Below, in pieces: positions 46,547-55,022 of a stretch of 64,000 bases of DNA. Both the position numbers and the translations under genes were made by a program. The notes under the pieces are model-generated. The model did no database searches. It saw nothing but the letters and a program-made list of their open reading frames with translations, and was not told the origin of the DNA. The stretch covers positions 110,805-174,804 of the forward strand of contig CAJWBH010000008.1 of assembly GCA_913019975.1 (NCBI GenBank), in the 5' to 3' direction. Origin of the DNA: Thalassolituus maritimus. Lineage in GTDB: Bacteria > Pseudomonadota > Gammaproteobacteria > Pseudomonadales > Oceanobacteraceae. How positions within the stretch are numbered: position 1 is the stretch's first letter; every line of letters starts with the position of its first letter.

Positions 46547-48658
46547 ATGAATTTTCGTCTTTCTGTTGTGACTCTGAGTCTGCTTGCAGCCACCTCCTAT
46601 GCAGCCCCTGCCAATGAAAAAACGCTGGATACGATCGTGGTTACGGGCGGTGGTGACCGCTCCGTATATGATACGGCACAGCCTGTTTCTGTGTTAGATA
46701 CCGACGATATTCATAAAAATGCTGGTGACAATTTAGGCACCCTGCTGGAGTCTCTGCCGGGCGTTGCCAACGCCTCTTTTGGCGCTGGAGTCGGACGTCC
46801 GGTGATCCGCGGCATGAGCGGCAGTCGCGTAAAAATCCTGCAGAACGGCACCGACACTTCGGATTTATCGGCCATGAGTTCAGACCACAGCCCCATGGCT
46901 GAGCCGAGCGCAGGTGAACAAATTGAAATTGTATATGGGCCATCGACGCTGCTATACGGTGGCGGTGCGATTGGTGGCGTGGTTAACGTGATCGATGGTC
47001 GCATCCACGAAATTATTGTTCCGGGCATTCGCGGTCAGGTTTCAGCGAAATACTCTTCTGTCGATGAGGGCCAGCATCTCGAAGGTATGCTCGACCTCGG
47101 CAAAGGTAACTGGAATCTGCATCTCGATGGTTTTAGTCGGGATGCTTCTGACTACTCCAGCGGCGAGCAAGGCGATATTCCCACCGGCAATAATTCAGGC
47201 GAGATTGAAAACAGCGACACCTCAGGCAGTGGTGGTGCCATTGGTTTGAGCTGGGTCGATAGCCAATATGGTTTTATAGGCGGGTCTGTCAGTACTCTCG
47301 AATACGACTACGCAGTGCCAAACCTGGATGAAGAGAGCTTCCGGGTCACACCAGAACAGATCCGCTATGACCTTAAAGGTGCCTGGACACCCATGACAGG
47401 CATCATCGAAGAGTGGCGCACCGAAATTACCTTTAATGACTACGAGCATGCCGAAACTGGTCATCGTAATGACGATACTAGTGCACCCTTTGTAGATATC
47501 GGTTTATTTGATAAAGAAACCTGGGAGTTTGTTACCCGCATCAAGCATTCGGAAATTGCCGGCTGGCATGGTCATGCTGGAATTCAATACAACCAGCAGG
47601 ATCTGGAACTTTGTCATGATCACGGCGGCTGCGAAGGTATCCCTTCATTTGACGAATCAGGTGACGATGCAATCGGGTTTAACCTGGCGAATAGCGAGCG
47701 TGGTGGAGACCTCTACGGCCACGACACACCAATGCCAATCACCCGCACAGAGCAGGTAGGTATCTTCCTCGTTGAGCACCGTGATACTGGATTTGGCTCA
47801 CTGGAGTTAGGGGCACGGATAGATCAGGTTACGATCTCTTCCGATCCTTCTTCGATTGATCCTGTATGGCGTCAGGCTGACAGTTATTACGATGACTACA
47901 CCTTTACGCCAGTCACTTTGTCTGCGGCCAGCACCTGGTTACTGGATGATTATCAGCGTATCGGTTTGAGCCTCGCACGCGCGCAACGAGCACCGGAAGC
48001 GCCGGAATTATTCTGGAACGGTGATCACCACGCCACCTTTGCTTTCCAGCTCGACAACCCTGACCTCGACATTGAAACCGCGCATACCATCGACCTGAAC
48101 TGGATCTGGAAGTCGGATAACAATGAAATCCGCCTGGCCACTTATTACTATCAGTTCGATGACTACATCTATAACGATCTGAAATCAGAGACTGATCCTT
48201 TTCACGGTAATGATGTGTACCGCCATGAACAGGAGGACGCCAGCTTCACAGGCGCAGAAGCCAGCTGGTCACATATAGTAACCATGAACTGGTCGTTTGA
48301 TTTAAGTGCTGATGTCGTTAACGCAAAACTTGACGATGGCCGGCACCTTCCACGTACACCACCAGCGAGTTTTCTGGCCGGTCTTGAGTGGGGAAATCAG
48401 AGTTGGGAAGCACGCACTGAATTACGCGCCGTTGCTGAGCAATCAAACACCGCTGACAATGAAACCACGTCTGACGGATATCTGATGCTTAATGCGTCTG
48501 TGGGTTATCAGTTTCTGCTCAATAACTCTGAGCTGACGCTGAGACTCGATGGACGCAACCTGACCGACCAGTATGCGGTTAATCATGTATCGTATCTCAA
48601 GCGCGCAGCACCACTACCCGGGCGTGACATCCGCTTCGGCGTCCGCTGGGCATTCTGA
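46547..48658 (+). CDS. znuD: TonB-dependent receptor, ZnuD-like (zinc)
   Basis: A 703-residue outer-membrane receptor with a signal peptide (about residues 1-19), a plug domain (about 28-155; ESLPGVANASF, PVIRGMSGSRVKIL, GPSTLLYGGGAIGGVVNVID) and a 22-strand barrel ending in Phe. A likely extracellular loop has the cluster CHDHGGCEG near residue 363. His-rich, Cys-bracketed loops are typical of ZnuD zinc receptors. Zinc as the substrate fits the neighbours on both sides. No separate Zur box is visible before it, so it may depend on readthrough from the upstream lipoprotein gene. Confidence 0.82.
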   Translation: MNFRLSVVTLSLLAATSYAAPANEKTLDTIVVTGGGDRSVYDTAQPVSVLDTDDIHKNAGDNLGTLLESLPGVANASFGAGVGRPVIRGMSGSRVKILQNGTDTSDLSAMSSDHSPMAEPSAGEQIEIVYGPSTLLYGGGAIGGVVNVIDGRIHEIIVPGIRGQVSAKYSSVDEGQHLEGMLDLGKGNWNLHLDGFSRDASDYSSGEQGDIPTGNNSGEIENSDTSGSGGAIGLSWVDSQYGFIGGSVSTLEYDYAVPNLDEESFRVTPEQIRYDLKGAWTPMTGIIEEWRTEITFNDYEHAETGHRNDDTSAPFVDIGLFDKETWEFVTRIKHSEIAGWHGHAGIQYNQQDLELCHDHGGCEGIPSFDESGDDAIGFNLANSERGGDLYGHDTPMPITRTEQVGIFLVEHRDTGFGSLELGARIDQVTISSDPSSIDPVWRQADSYYDDYTFTPVTLSAASTWLLDDYQRIGLSLARAQRAPEAPELFWNGDHHATFAFQLDNPDLDIETAHTIDLNWIWKSDNNEIRLATYYYQFDDYIYNDLKSETDPFHGNDVYRHEQEDASFTGAEASWSHIVTMNWSFDLSADVVNAKLDDGRHLPRTPPASFLAGLEWGNQSWEARTELRAVAEQSNTADNETTSDGYLMLNASVGYQFLLNNSELTLRLDGRNLTDQYAVNHVSYLKRAAPLPGRDIRFGVRWAF

Positions 48659-48673
48659 TACATTCGATTCTGA

Positions 48674-48702
48674 CATCAGGTCACGGACGCCGTGCCCTGA
48701 TG
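48674..48702. other. Large hairpin between convergent TonB receptor and permease genes
   Basis: 12-bp stem with one mismatch (CATCAGG and CACGG paired with CCGTG and CCTGATG, 3-nt loop), covering the permease stop codon on the minus strand and 15 bp after the receptor stop. There is no T tract on either side. It may act as a bidirectional block or 3'-end protector. Confidence 0.5.
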
Positions 48703-49868
48703 TACATCGCCAACGCCGGGAGTGCTCCGGTCAACAGAGCACTGCCTACGACGATCAAAGACAGTACCAGCGTATTCAGTGTGAAGATATCAGCGCTGAT
48801 ATTAATTCCGAAAGCACCCGCCAGATAGCCCTGCCCTAACGCAAACGCCAGCCAGACAAATAGCAAAGACGCACAAAGACCGGCTAAGGTTATCAGCAGT
48901 ACCTCCAGCTCACTCAGTAAAAACAGATAAAAAGGAGACGCCCCCGCCATCCTTAATAACTGAATTTCGTGGCGACGTTCGCGCACCGAACTGAGGAGCA
49001 TAGCACTGAGCCCCAACAAGGCGGATAAGAGAACCAGCACACCAATAAAACGCAGTGTCTGCTCCAGAATGCCCATCATCTGCCATAATTCGCTCAATGC
49101 GACGCCTGGCAGAATTGCCATTACAGGTTCGGCCTTATAATTATTGACTGTCCGCTGCAGTGAAAAAACGCCGATACGGGACTTCAGCGCAACCATAAAG
49201 GCGGTAATGCTCTCGGGGTCACCCGTGTACTGAGCACTGTTATGAATCGCCTTCAGGCCTTGCAGGCTAACATGCACAGTCTGATCTACTGGCGTGCCGG
49301 TGGGCTCTAAAACGCCGGTTACCGTAAAAGGTGAGCCTTTATGTAAATTAAAATCAGCCGATGAAATTCCATGCGACAGTAGTATTTCCGATCCGGGTGA
49401 ATAGCCAAGCTCGCGAGCGACGGCAGACCCGAGAACCACTTCAAATGCGTCAGAAAATTCCCGACCATCGGCAAAAATCAGTGGATGCTTAGCACCGTAG
49501 CTGAAGTAGCGAAAATAATCCTGATTAGTTCCGAGTACCCGATAGCCTTTGTGAGAATCCCCTAGCGAAAGTGGAATCGACCATTTTATTTCGTCAGACG
49601 CAGAAATATCTTCATAAGTGGACCACGAAATATTATTGGTCGGCGCCCCCACACGAAATACCGAATACAACAAAAGATTCAGGCTGCCGGTGCGAGCACC
49701 AATAATCAGATCGGCTCCGGAGACTGTGCTGGCAAAACTCTCTTTGGTCTGCACACGGATATGTTCAACGCTGATCAACACGCTGATGCTGACAATCAGA
49801 GCCAGCAACGTCATAACAACGGACGTTTTTCTATCGATCAGACTCTTGTAGGCAATTTTCAGAAACAT
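48681..49868 (-). CDS. zrgC: FtsX-family ABC permease (Zrg-type zinc uptake candidate)
   Basis: A 395-residue permease with an N-terminal TM (about residues 15-37), a large periplasmic MacB-PCD-like domain (about 45-260) and three C-terminal TM helices (about 270-295, 318-345, 360-385). The SVRERRHEIQLLRMAGASPFYL coupling segment is typical of FtsX permeases. Such permeases usually serve lipoprotein or macrolide systems. Here the neighbours DUF3299, ZrgA and a COG0523 GTPase point to the Vibrio ZrgABCDE zinc uptake system. It overlaps the ATPase gene by 10 bases. Confidence 0.78.
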   Translation of the reverse strand: MFLKIAYKSLIDRKTSVVMTLLALIVSISVLISVEHIRVQTKESFASTVSGADLIIGARTGSLNLLLYSVFRVGAPTNNISWSTYEDISASDEIKWSIPLSLGDSHKGYRVLGTNQDYFRYFSYGAKHPLIFADGREFSDAFEVVLGSAVARELGYSPGSEILLSHGISSADFNLHKGSPFTVTGVLEPTGTPVDQTVHVSLQGLKAIHNSAQYTGDPESITAFMVALKSRIGVFSLQRTVNNYKAEPVMAILPGVALSELWQMMGILEQTLRFIGVLVLLSALLGLSAMLLSSVRERRHEIQLLRMAGASPFYLFLLSELEVLLITLAGLCASLLFVWLAFALGQGYLAGAFGINISADIFTLNTLVLSLIVVGSALLTGALPALAMYIRARRP

Positions 49869-50536
49869 GACTTCGCTCCTGCCCGGTTAATATCGGCTAA
49901 CACATCGGTGCGGTCAAAATCGCAGGCGAGTGTCGGGTCATGGCTGACAAAAATAAGCGTACTTTGGTAGGCATCGCAAAGGTCCATAAGCGTTGCCATA
50001 AAGGCTGTACGGTTCTTCTGATCCAGAGCAGACGTTGGCTCATCCGCGATAATAAGGCGTGGAGAGTTAAATAATGCCCGCGCAATAGCGACCCGCTGCT
50101 GCTGACCAATACTCAGGCTCTGTCCCGGTAACCGCCAGACAGAATCCGGGAGCTGCAGCTGCTCTAACAGCTCCTGAGCACGGCCGATCCCATTGCGCTT
50201 AACCTTTTTACTGAATTCGTTTGCCAACAGGATGTTATCAACCGCATTAAGATAAGGAATCAGATTGAACTGCTGAAAAATATAACCAATATTCCCGGCA
50301 CGGAAACGATCACGCTGACGCTGGTTTAACTGATCAACCCGCTCGTCCAGAAGTGTAATCTGGCCCGAGGTCGCCGGGAGAATTCCAGCAATCAGATTTA
50401 ACAAGGTCGATTTTCCTGAACCTGACTCCCCCTGTAAAAATACCTTCTCGCCTGCAGCCACTTCCCACCGGGGGATGTTCAGCAAAATATCGTGATCATG
50501 ATAAGAAAATATGAGGTCTTGCAGAACAACAGACAT
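49859..50536 (-). CDS. zrgB: ABC transporter ATPase (LolD-like; Zrg-type)
   Basis: A 225-residue ATPase of the MacB/LolD family: Walker A GESGSGKST, Q-loop FQQFNLIPYL, signature LSIGQQQRVAIARAL, Walker B RLIIADEPTSALD and the H-loop FVSHD. It energises the FtsX-type permease encoded next. It is divergent from the DUF3299 gene across 134 bp containing a third TATGTTATA box. The zinc role is inferred from context. Confidence 0.85.
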   Translation of the reverse strand: MSVVLQDLIFSYHDHDILLNIPRWEVAAGEKVFLQGESGSGKSTLLNLIAGILPATSGQITLLDERVDQLNQRQRDRFRAGNIGYIFQQFNLIPYLNAVDNILLANEFSKKVKRNGIGRAQELLEQLQLPDSVWRLPGQSLSIGQQQRVAIARALFNSPRLIIADEPTSALDQKNRTAFMATLMDLCDAYQSTLIFVSHDPTLACDFDRTDVLADINRAGAKSCF

Positions 50537-50583
50537 GGGACGATCCTGTAGAAAGCAACCAAGAGGTGGATGCCAGGTGCAAC

Positions 50584-50597
50584 GTTGCTATAACATA
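50584..50597. promoter_or_regulatory. Partial Zur-like box in the divergent ATPase/DUF3299 promoter
   Basis: On the minus strand TATGTTATAGCAAC, sharing TGTTATGTTATA with the box before the COG0523 gene. The right half is shifted by two bases compared with the other two boxes, so it is weaker. Its position could control both divergent genes. Confidence 0.45.
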
Positions 50598-50670
50598 ACA
50601 CAAGTATATTTAAGCTCAATGTCAGTTGTGATGCTGTACAGCATCAGCTAATTCAATTCAGGTTTTTACG

Positions 50671-51375
50671 ATGAATCCATTATTCAGACTGCTAGGGCTA
50701 ACCGCCTTCGGCCTCATTTTCAGCGCCTGTACAGAGAACGCCGATCCAGCCGGTACCAATGACAGTACTGCCGATGTCAGTCAACAGAAGACAGAAGTAG
50801 CCGGTGTCGAACAGGAACAACCCATCAGGGCCCCAGAACCTCTGCCCGTGCTCCCCAAAGAGTCTTTTACATCGGTTGACTGGACGGACCTTATCCCTGA
50901 AATGGATCTGATGGCATTAAAAAATCCACCTGAAGCCTTGATGAATATCGAAGATGGATCGGAAGAAGATGTCATCGGCGGAAAGCTTAATAATAATGAA
51001 GGCAGCGGCGTGTATGGAGATAATGAGGACCTCGCGGACTCTGCATTTCAACGTGCACTCGTTTCAACAAATACAGTAAGTGAGATGCAGGGAAAGCACA
51101 TCAAGCTGCCCGGCTTTATCGTGCCTCTGGATTTCGATGATGATCAGACCATCACCGAATTTTTTCTGGTTCCTTACTTTGGCGCCTGTCTCCATTTGCC
51201 GCCCCCGCCACCTAATCAGATCATCTATATCTCACACCCTGATGGTATTCAGGTCGATGCGTTATACGATCCATTCTGGCTTTACGGCACTCTGGATACC
51301 GGCATTATTGAAAACACGACAGCGAAGTCGGCCTATCGTATGCGACTCCATCATATAGAGCCTTACTACGAGTAA
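50671..51375 (+). CDS. DUF3299 lipoprotein (Zrg-type accessory)
   Basis: A 234-residue lipoprotein: lipobox FSAC at about residue 20, an Asp/Glu/Gln-rich linker, then a DUF3299 domain (about 130-234) with LPGFIVPLDFDDD and LVPYFGACLHLPPPPPNQIIYI. The conserved Cys/His pair in GACLH and the His pair RLHHIEPYYE suggest a metal site. DUF3299 proteins accompany ZrgA and the FtsX-type transporter in Vibrio and other marine bacteria. The precise role is unknown. Confidence 0.8.
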   Translation: MNPLFRLLGLTAFGLIFSACTENADPAGTNDSTADVSQQKTEVAGVEQEQPIRAPEPLPVLPKESFTSVDWTDLIPEMDLMALKNPPEALMNIEDGSEEDVIGGKLNNNEGSGVYGDNEDLADSAFQRALVSTNTVSEMQGKHIKLPGFIVPLDFDDDQTITEFFLVPYFGACLHLPPPPPNQIIYISHPDGIQVDALYDPFWLYGTLDTGIIENTTAKSAYRMRLHHIEPYYE

Positions 51376-51389
51376 GGCTCAGAGCACAA

Positions 51390-52067
51390 TCAGAAATGGA
51401 TAGTATGATCTTTTGCTGTCAGTTCTTTCGTGCCGGTGCTGTCCTCGGTCAACCAGACCGCTTTCAGGACCTTCAGGTCAGGAAACTCGGTCGATAGTTC
51501 AACTGCCATAGATTCAGGCAACTGCCCGTCTTCGCACTCGAAGGTATACTCTGCAATAACATCCGATGCTTCGCTATCAGACTGCGGAACTTCAACTCCT
51601 GAGCCCGCAACGACCGTACAGTCGGCACCAGTAAACTGGAACAGCGAACTGGCATCATTCAACTTCTTGTGCGCTGCGGCAACCTTAGTACGCTCTTCTT
51701 TGTTTTCAGCGACATGCTCAAAACCAATAATATCCGCCGCTGGCGTCTGTAGATAAACCGTCACCATACTGCCTTCTACGGCAACATTCAGGTGGCCTAC
51801 ACCATGAATATGGGCACCATGGTGCTCTCCACCGTGGTGATCATGCCCCTGATGATCGCTCTCCTGATGGTCAGGGTGTTCATCATGGTCATGGCTTTCA
51901 TGATGCTCATGCTCTTCATGGTGATCATGCGATTCGGCGGCTGCGACGCCTGCACTCATGACCGTCAGCATTGATGCAACCATCAATGCTACGGAGGAAG
52001 AAACACGCACCGCAGGAAACAGTGCATAATTATGAATCGCGTGTTTAACAGGTCGTTTCAATGTCAT
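51390..52067 (-). CDS. zrgA: ZrgA-family zinc-binding periplasmic protein (DUF2796)
   Basis: A 225-residue secreted protein with a signal peptide (ending VAAAE near residue 45) and a strongly His/Asp/Glu-rich segment (about 46-85). The DUF2796 domain starts [15 protein letters not shown] (about 84-98). Later come the conserved ADCTV and [11 protein letters not shown], each with a Cys. In Vibrio, ZrgA is the zinc-binding component of the ZrgABCDE uptake system. It is translationally coupled to the COG0523 GTPase gene upstream (ATGA overlap). Confidence 0.85.
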   Translation of the reverse strand: MTLKRPVKHAIHNYALFPAVRVSSSVALMVASMLTVMSAGVAAAESHDHHEEHEHHESHDHDEHPDHQESDHQGHDHHGGEHHGAHIHGVGHLNVAVEGSMVTVYLQTPAADIIGFEHVAENKEERTKVAAAHKKLNDASSLFQFTGADCTVVAGSGVEVPQSDSEASDVIAEYTFECEDGQLPESMAVELSTEFPDLKVLKAVWLTEDSTGTKELTAKDHTIHF

Positions 52068-53329
52068 ACATTCTCCGTTTCGGGTTCCGGCGATGCCTCA
52101 GCGTTCTGCTCATTATCACCGCTTCGGTCCCACGATGGAAATGGATCAGGTAAGGTTTGCCAGTAGCTCTTACCTTCCAGTAGCTCGTCATCGGTCAGCA
52201 GGCAGCGATCAAGTGCCTCTGTAACGCTTTCCTGATCCAGATTCTGACCAATAAACACCAGTTCCTGACGCATATCGCCAAACGGCTCAACCCACTGCGC
52301 CTTAATCGACTCAAGGTATTCCGGGTCGGTTGGCCAGTACTCTTCAGGTACCGCTTTCCAGAACATTCCGGCGAAGCCGTACCGGGCAATACCCCCCGCC
52401 TGACTCCATTGCCCTGCAAACTCCGGTCGCGTCGCCAGCCAGAAATACCCTTTCGAGCGGATCAGTTTTCCGTACTCTTTGGTGTTGTGCAGGAAATGGT
52501 GAAACTTCTCAGGGTGAAACGGGCGTCGGGCAGTATAAGTAAAACTTGAGATCCCATACTCTTCCGTTTCTGGGATGTGCTCACCGCGCATTTCCTTTAA
52601 CCAGCCCGGCGCCTGCTGTGCCCGGTCAAAGTCAAAACTACCGGTGCCGAGTACTTCCCCCACATTAATATCGCCATGCTGGATGGGTACGATGCGCGCA
52701 CTTGTGTTAAGCGTTCTGATGATCGCCTTCAAACGCTCAACGTCTTCCGCAGGCGCAAGGTCGGTTTTACTGATCAGGATAACGTCAGCAAACTCCACCT
52801 GATCGACCAGCAAATCACTGACGCTACGTTCGTCCTCTTCGCCCAGCGACTCGCCCGTTTCGGCCAGGGCTTTGGCCTCGTCGTAGTCGCGTATAAAGTT
52901 AACCGCATCCACAACAGTCACCATAGTATCCAGAGTCGCAACATCAGAAAGTGATGTGCCGTCTTCATCAGCGAAAGTAAAGGTTTCGGCGACAGGCAAA
53001 GGCTCTGATATACCAGTGGATTCAATCACCAGGTAATCGAACCGACCTTCTTTAGCCAGCTTTCCAACTTCGACCAGCAGGTCTTCACGTAATGTACAGC
53101 AGATACAGCCATTGCTCATTTCCACGAGCTTTTCTTCGCTGCGATTCAACGTCACCTCGTTACGGACGATGTTGGAATCGATATTGATTTCACTCATGTC
53201 ATTGACGATAACCGCAACACGTCGCCCTTCACGATTATTCAGGATATGACTGAGAATCGTTGTTTTGCCTGCTCCCAGAAAACCTGAAAGCACGGTGACG
53301 GGAAGTTTTTCTGCGGGGGAAACTTGCAT
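52064..53329 (-). CDS. zigA: COG0523 GTPase, zinc chaperone (ZigA/ZagA type)
   Basis: A 421-residue CobW-family GTPase. Walker A is GFLGAGKTT, the metal-binding CxCC motif is in [12 protein letters not shown], and SKTDL is the G4 region. The CobW C-terminal domain covers about residues 275-390. Zur-regulated members deliver zinc to client enzymes during starvation. ATG 53329 is used because [16 protein letters not shown] matches the family and has GAGG upstream; an ATG at 53341 adds four residues. It is preceded by a good Zur-like box and followed by zrgA. Confidence 0.88.
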   Translation of the reverse strand: MQVSPAEKLPVTVLSGFLGAGKTTILSHILNNREGRRVAVIVNDMSEINIDSNIVRNEVTLNRSEEKLVEMSNGCICCTLREDLLVEVGKLAKEGRFDYLVIESTGISEPLPVAETFTFADEDGTSLSDVATLDTMVTVVDAVNFIRDYDEAKALAETGESLGEEDERSVSDLLVDQVEFADVILISKTDLAPAEDVERLKAIIRTLNTSARIVPIQHGDINVGEVLGTGSFDFDRAQQAPGWLKEMRGEHIPETEEYGISSFTYTARRPFHPEKFHHFLHNTKEYGKLIRSKGYFWLATRPEFAGQWSQAGGIARYGFAGMFWKAVPEEYWPTDPEYLESIKAQWVEPFGDMRQELVFIGQNLDQESVTEALDRCLLTDDELLEGKSYWQTLPDPFPSWDRSGDNEQNAEASPEPETENV

Positions 53330-53386
53330 AGGAGGCCTCATCTCTCGGTCACGTCAGGGACGACGTCCAGTATATGTCTTGATAGC

Positions 53387-53409
53387 TAATGTTACCTTAT
53401 AACATAACA
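53387..53409. promoter_or_regulatory. Zur-like box upstream of the COG0523 GTPase gene
   Basis: On the minus strand TATGTTATAAGGTAAC (53391-53406), flanked by TTG on one side and ATTA on the other. It fits the palindromic Zur consensus and the TATGTTATANNGTAAC pattern of the box at 45023. It lies about 60-80 bp before the GTPase start. Confidence 0.7.
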
Positions 53410-53651
53410 ATGAGACTAATCAAGAGATCCACTACAGGGGCTTCAATTGAGGCAAGTACCGCCCTGCAGTCTATATTCGAGTCAGGTGACAGTATTGTCA
53501 GCACCTGCGAGCTTCGAAGGCACATCGTCAGTTAAATGAGGAATAACTCCCACTGACGGGGGAGAGTGATGACCCTACTCGCATTTCGGCGGGTATAGAA
53601 CACGTCGACGACATTATTTCCGACGTCTTTCAGGCACTCGATAAAGCCTGA
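53410..53651 (+). pseudogene. Remnant of a Cys/Met-metabolism PLP enzyme gene (O-acetylhomoserine sulfhydrylase-like)
   Basis: Two short coding relics in different frames. The first (about 53422-53535) reads ALQSIFESGDSIVSTCEL, like the ALL-x-GD-x-IV segment of O-acetylhomoserine sulfhydrylases. The second (about 53559-53651) reads RISAGIEHVDDIISDVFQAL, matching the C-terminus (RLSVGIEHIDDLI) of the same enzyme family. Most of the gene is deleted and a stop and frameshift separate the pieces. The rest of the 53330-53708 gap shows only the Zur-like box and a terminator. Confidence 0.55.
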
Positions 53652-53666
53652 ATAAATAGGTAATAG

Positions 53667-53702
53667 AAAAGGAGTGGCTGAAGAATTTCATCCACTCCTT
53701 TT
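53667..53702. terminator. Bidirectional intrinsic terminator
   Basis: Perfect 11-bp stem AAAAGGAGTGG/CCACTCCTTTT with a 14-nt loop. It has A-rich left and T-rich right flanks, so it can terminate both the leftward araC gene and rightward transcripts from the pseudogene. Confidence 0.8.
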
Positions 53703-53708
53703 ATACTC

Positions 53709-54815
53709 TCAGCGATAATGCTCTGAGCGCATGGCTCTGAATTCGCCCGGTGTCATACGCGTCCACTGTTTAAAGGCACGATAGAAAACGGCGGTATCCT
53801 TAAATCCTAGTAAAAAAGCAATATCGTCGAGGGTTAACTCATCGGCCAGTAGATATTCTTTTGCTTTGGTTAATCTCACATCGGCCAGCAACTCCCGGCA
53901 GCTCGTGCCTTCATCTGCCAGACGACGCTGCAGCGTTCTGGGCGTTACTGCAAGAATCTCAGCTAACAGTATTTTTGTTGGCTCGCCATAGCTCAGAAGA
54001 AGCTCAAGTAATAACCGGCAACGCTGACTCCAGCTCTCTTCGCTCACCTGCTGACGATGAATTACTTCAAGTGCCTGAATATCACGAAAGGCCTGCTCAC
54101 TTAACGATGGCGATGCATCAAAATCACGAATTTCGTTCGTGCTGGTAAAGGTCACCTGGGTGAACGGCTCTCCAAATTCTGGGCAACAACCAAGCATGCG
54201 TTGATACTCTTCAGCAGGTAGTGCATTTGAGTTTGTAAAACGTACCGCTGAAGGTGTCAGTCCATAGCAGTCTAGGATGGCATCGCATGCGGATGAGACA
54301 ACGCCTTCTATCTGATGACGGCTGACATAAATATCAGGGTGAGGATGAAAAGTAAGTGTTATCTCATCGGCGCCGCGCTCAACCCCCACGCTAAAAACAT
54401 CTGTTGTAATGGTCAGGTAGCGCTTTAACATGCAGCAATAATCAAACAGAGTCAGATGATTCTGTTTGAAAAAGAATTCCAGGCGAGGGTGTTTACGGCT
54501 TGAGAATGGCCCAAGACGTAATCCAAGAGCATCCTCACCTAACCAGTCCGAAATAAGATCCAGGTTACGTCCGACAGACTCCGCCGAGACTCTGCACTGC
54601 CCGGCAAAGGAATCCATTAATCCTTCTACCATACGTTTTACGGCAAGATACTCGCTCTCTCTGTTTACACTCTCGAGAAAATCCTCAAGCGCTTGCAAAT
54701 GGGAAACAACGGTATCTGCAGCAACGGTCGGTTCGACAGCAAAGACAGGTTTTTCAGGTCGGAGGGCGGCCATTGGCATGTCCTGCACTGATTGATAGCT
54801 CGCTTCTGTTTCCAT
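53709..54815 (-). CDS. AraC family transcriptional regulator
   Basis: A 368-residue regulator. The N-terminal part (about residues 55-240) resembles the AraC-binding-type domain of the OruR/ArgR-like group (PF12625). The C-terminal double helix-turn-helix (about 270-362) carries LAEILAVTPRTLQRRLADEG and DIAFLLGFKDTAVFYRAFKQW plus TPGEFR. The first about 30 residues have no clear homology. It is divergent from the DUF1254 gene, its likely target. Its leader holds a terminator-like hairpin. Confidence 0.9.
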   Translation of the reverse strand: METEASYQSVQDMPMAALRPEKPVFAVEPTVAADTVVSHLQALEDFLESVNRESEYLAVKRMVEGLMDSFAGQCRVSAESVGRNLDLISDWLGEDALGLRLGPFSSRKHPRLEFFFKQNHLTLFDYCCMLKRYLTITTDVFSVGVERGADEITLTFHPHPDIYVSRHQIEGVVSSACDAILDCYGLTPSAVRFTNSNALPAEEYQRMLGCCPEFGEPFTQVTFTSTNEIRDFDASPSLSEQAFRDIQALEVIHRQQVSEESWSQRCRLLLELLLSYGEPTKILLAEILAVTPRTLQRRLADEGTSCRELLADVRLTKAKEYLLADELTLDDIAFLLGFKDTAVFYRAFKQWTRMTPGEFRAMRSEHYR

Positions 54816-54836
54816 GTTGAAATCCTCTTATGTCTC

Positions 54837-54867
54837 TTAAAAAGCCACCGTCTGCTGTGATGGCTTT
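54837..54867 (-). terminator. Terminator-like hairpin in the araC leader
   Basis: On the minus strand AAAGCCA/TGGCTTT (7-bp stem, 13-nt loop) followed by TT and AAG, ending about 22 bp before the araC-family ATG. The position inside the 5' leader suggests partial termination or translational control. Confidence 0.4.
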
Positions 54868-55022
54868 ATCCGCTACGTTCTCTACAAAGCGTTACAAAAC
54901 TAGCCTGACTATCCCGCACCTGAATTCAGTTTGTCTCAATTCGTTATACGGATCGCCCGTGTTTGAGCGCTAGGCTGAACAGCACCACTCATTCACCAAC
55001 TAACAATAATCACAGGTGTCCG

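Noticed and set aside
48681-50536. LolCDE lipoprotein sorting or MacAB macrolide export
   Set aside because: No second permease or MacA adaptor; neighbours are DUF3299, ZrgA and a zinc GTPase, favouring a Zrg-type role.
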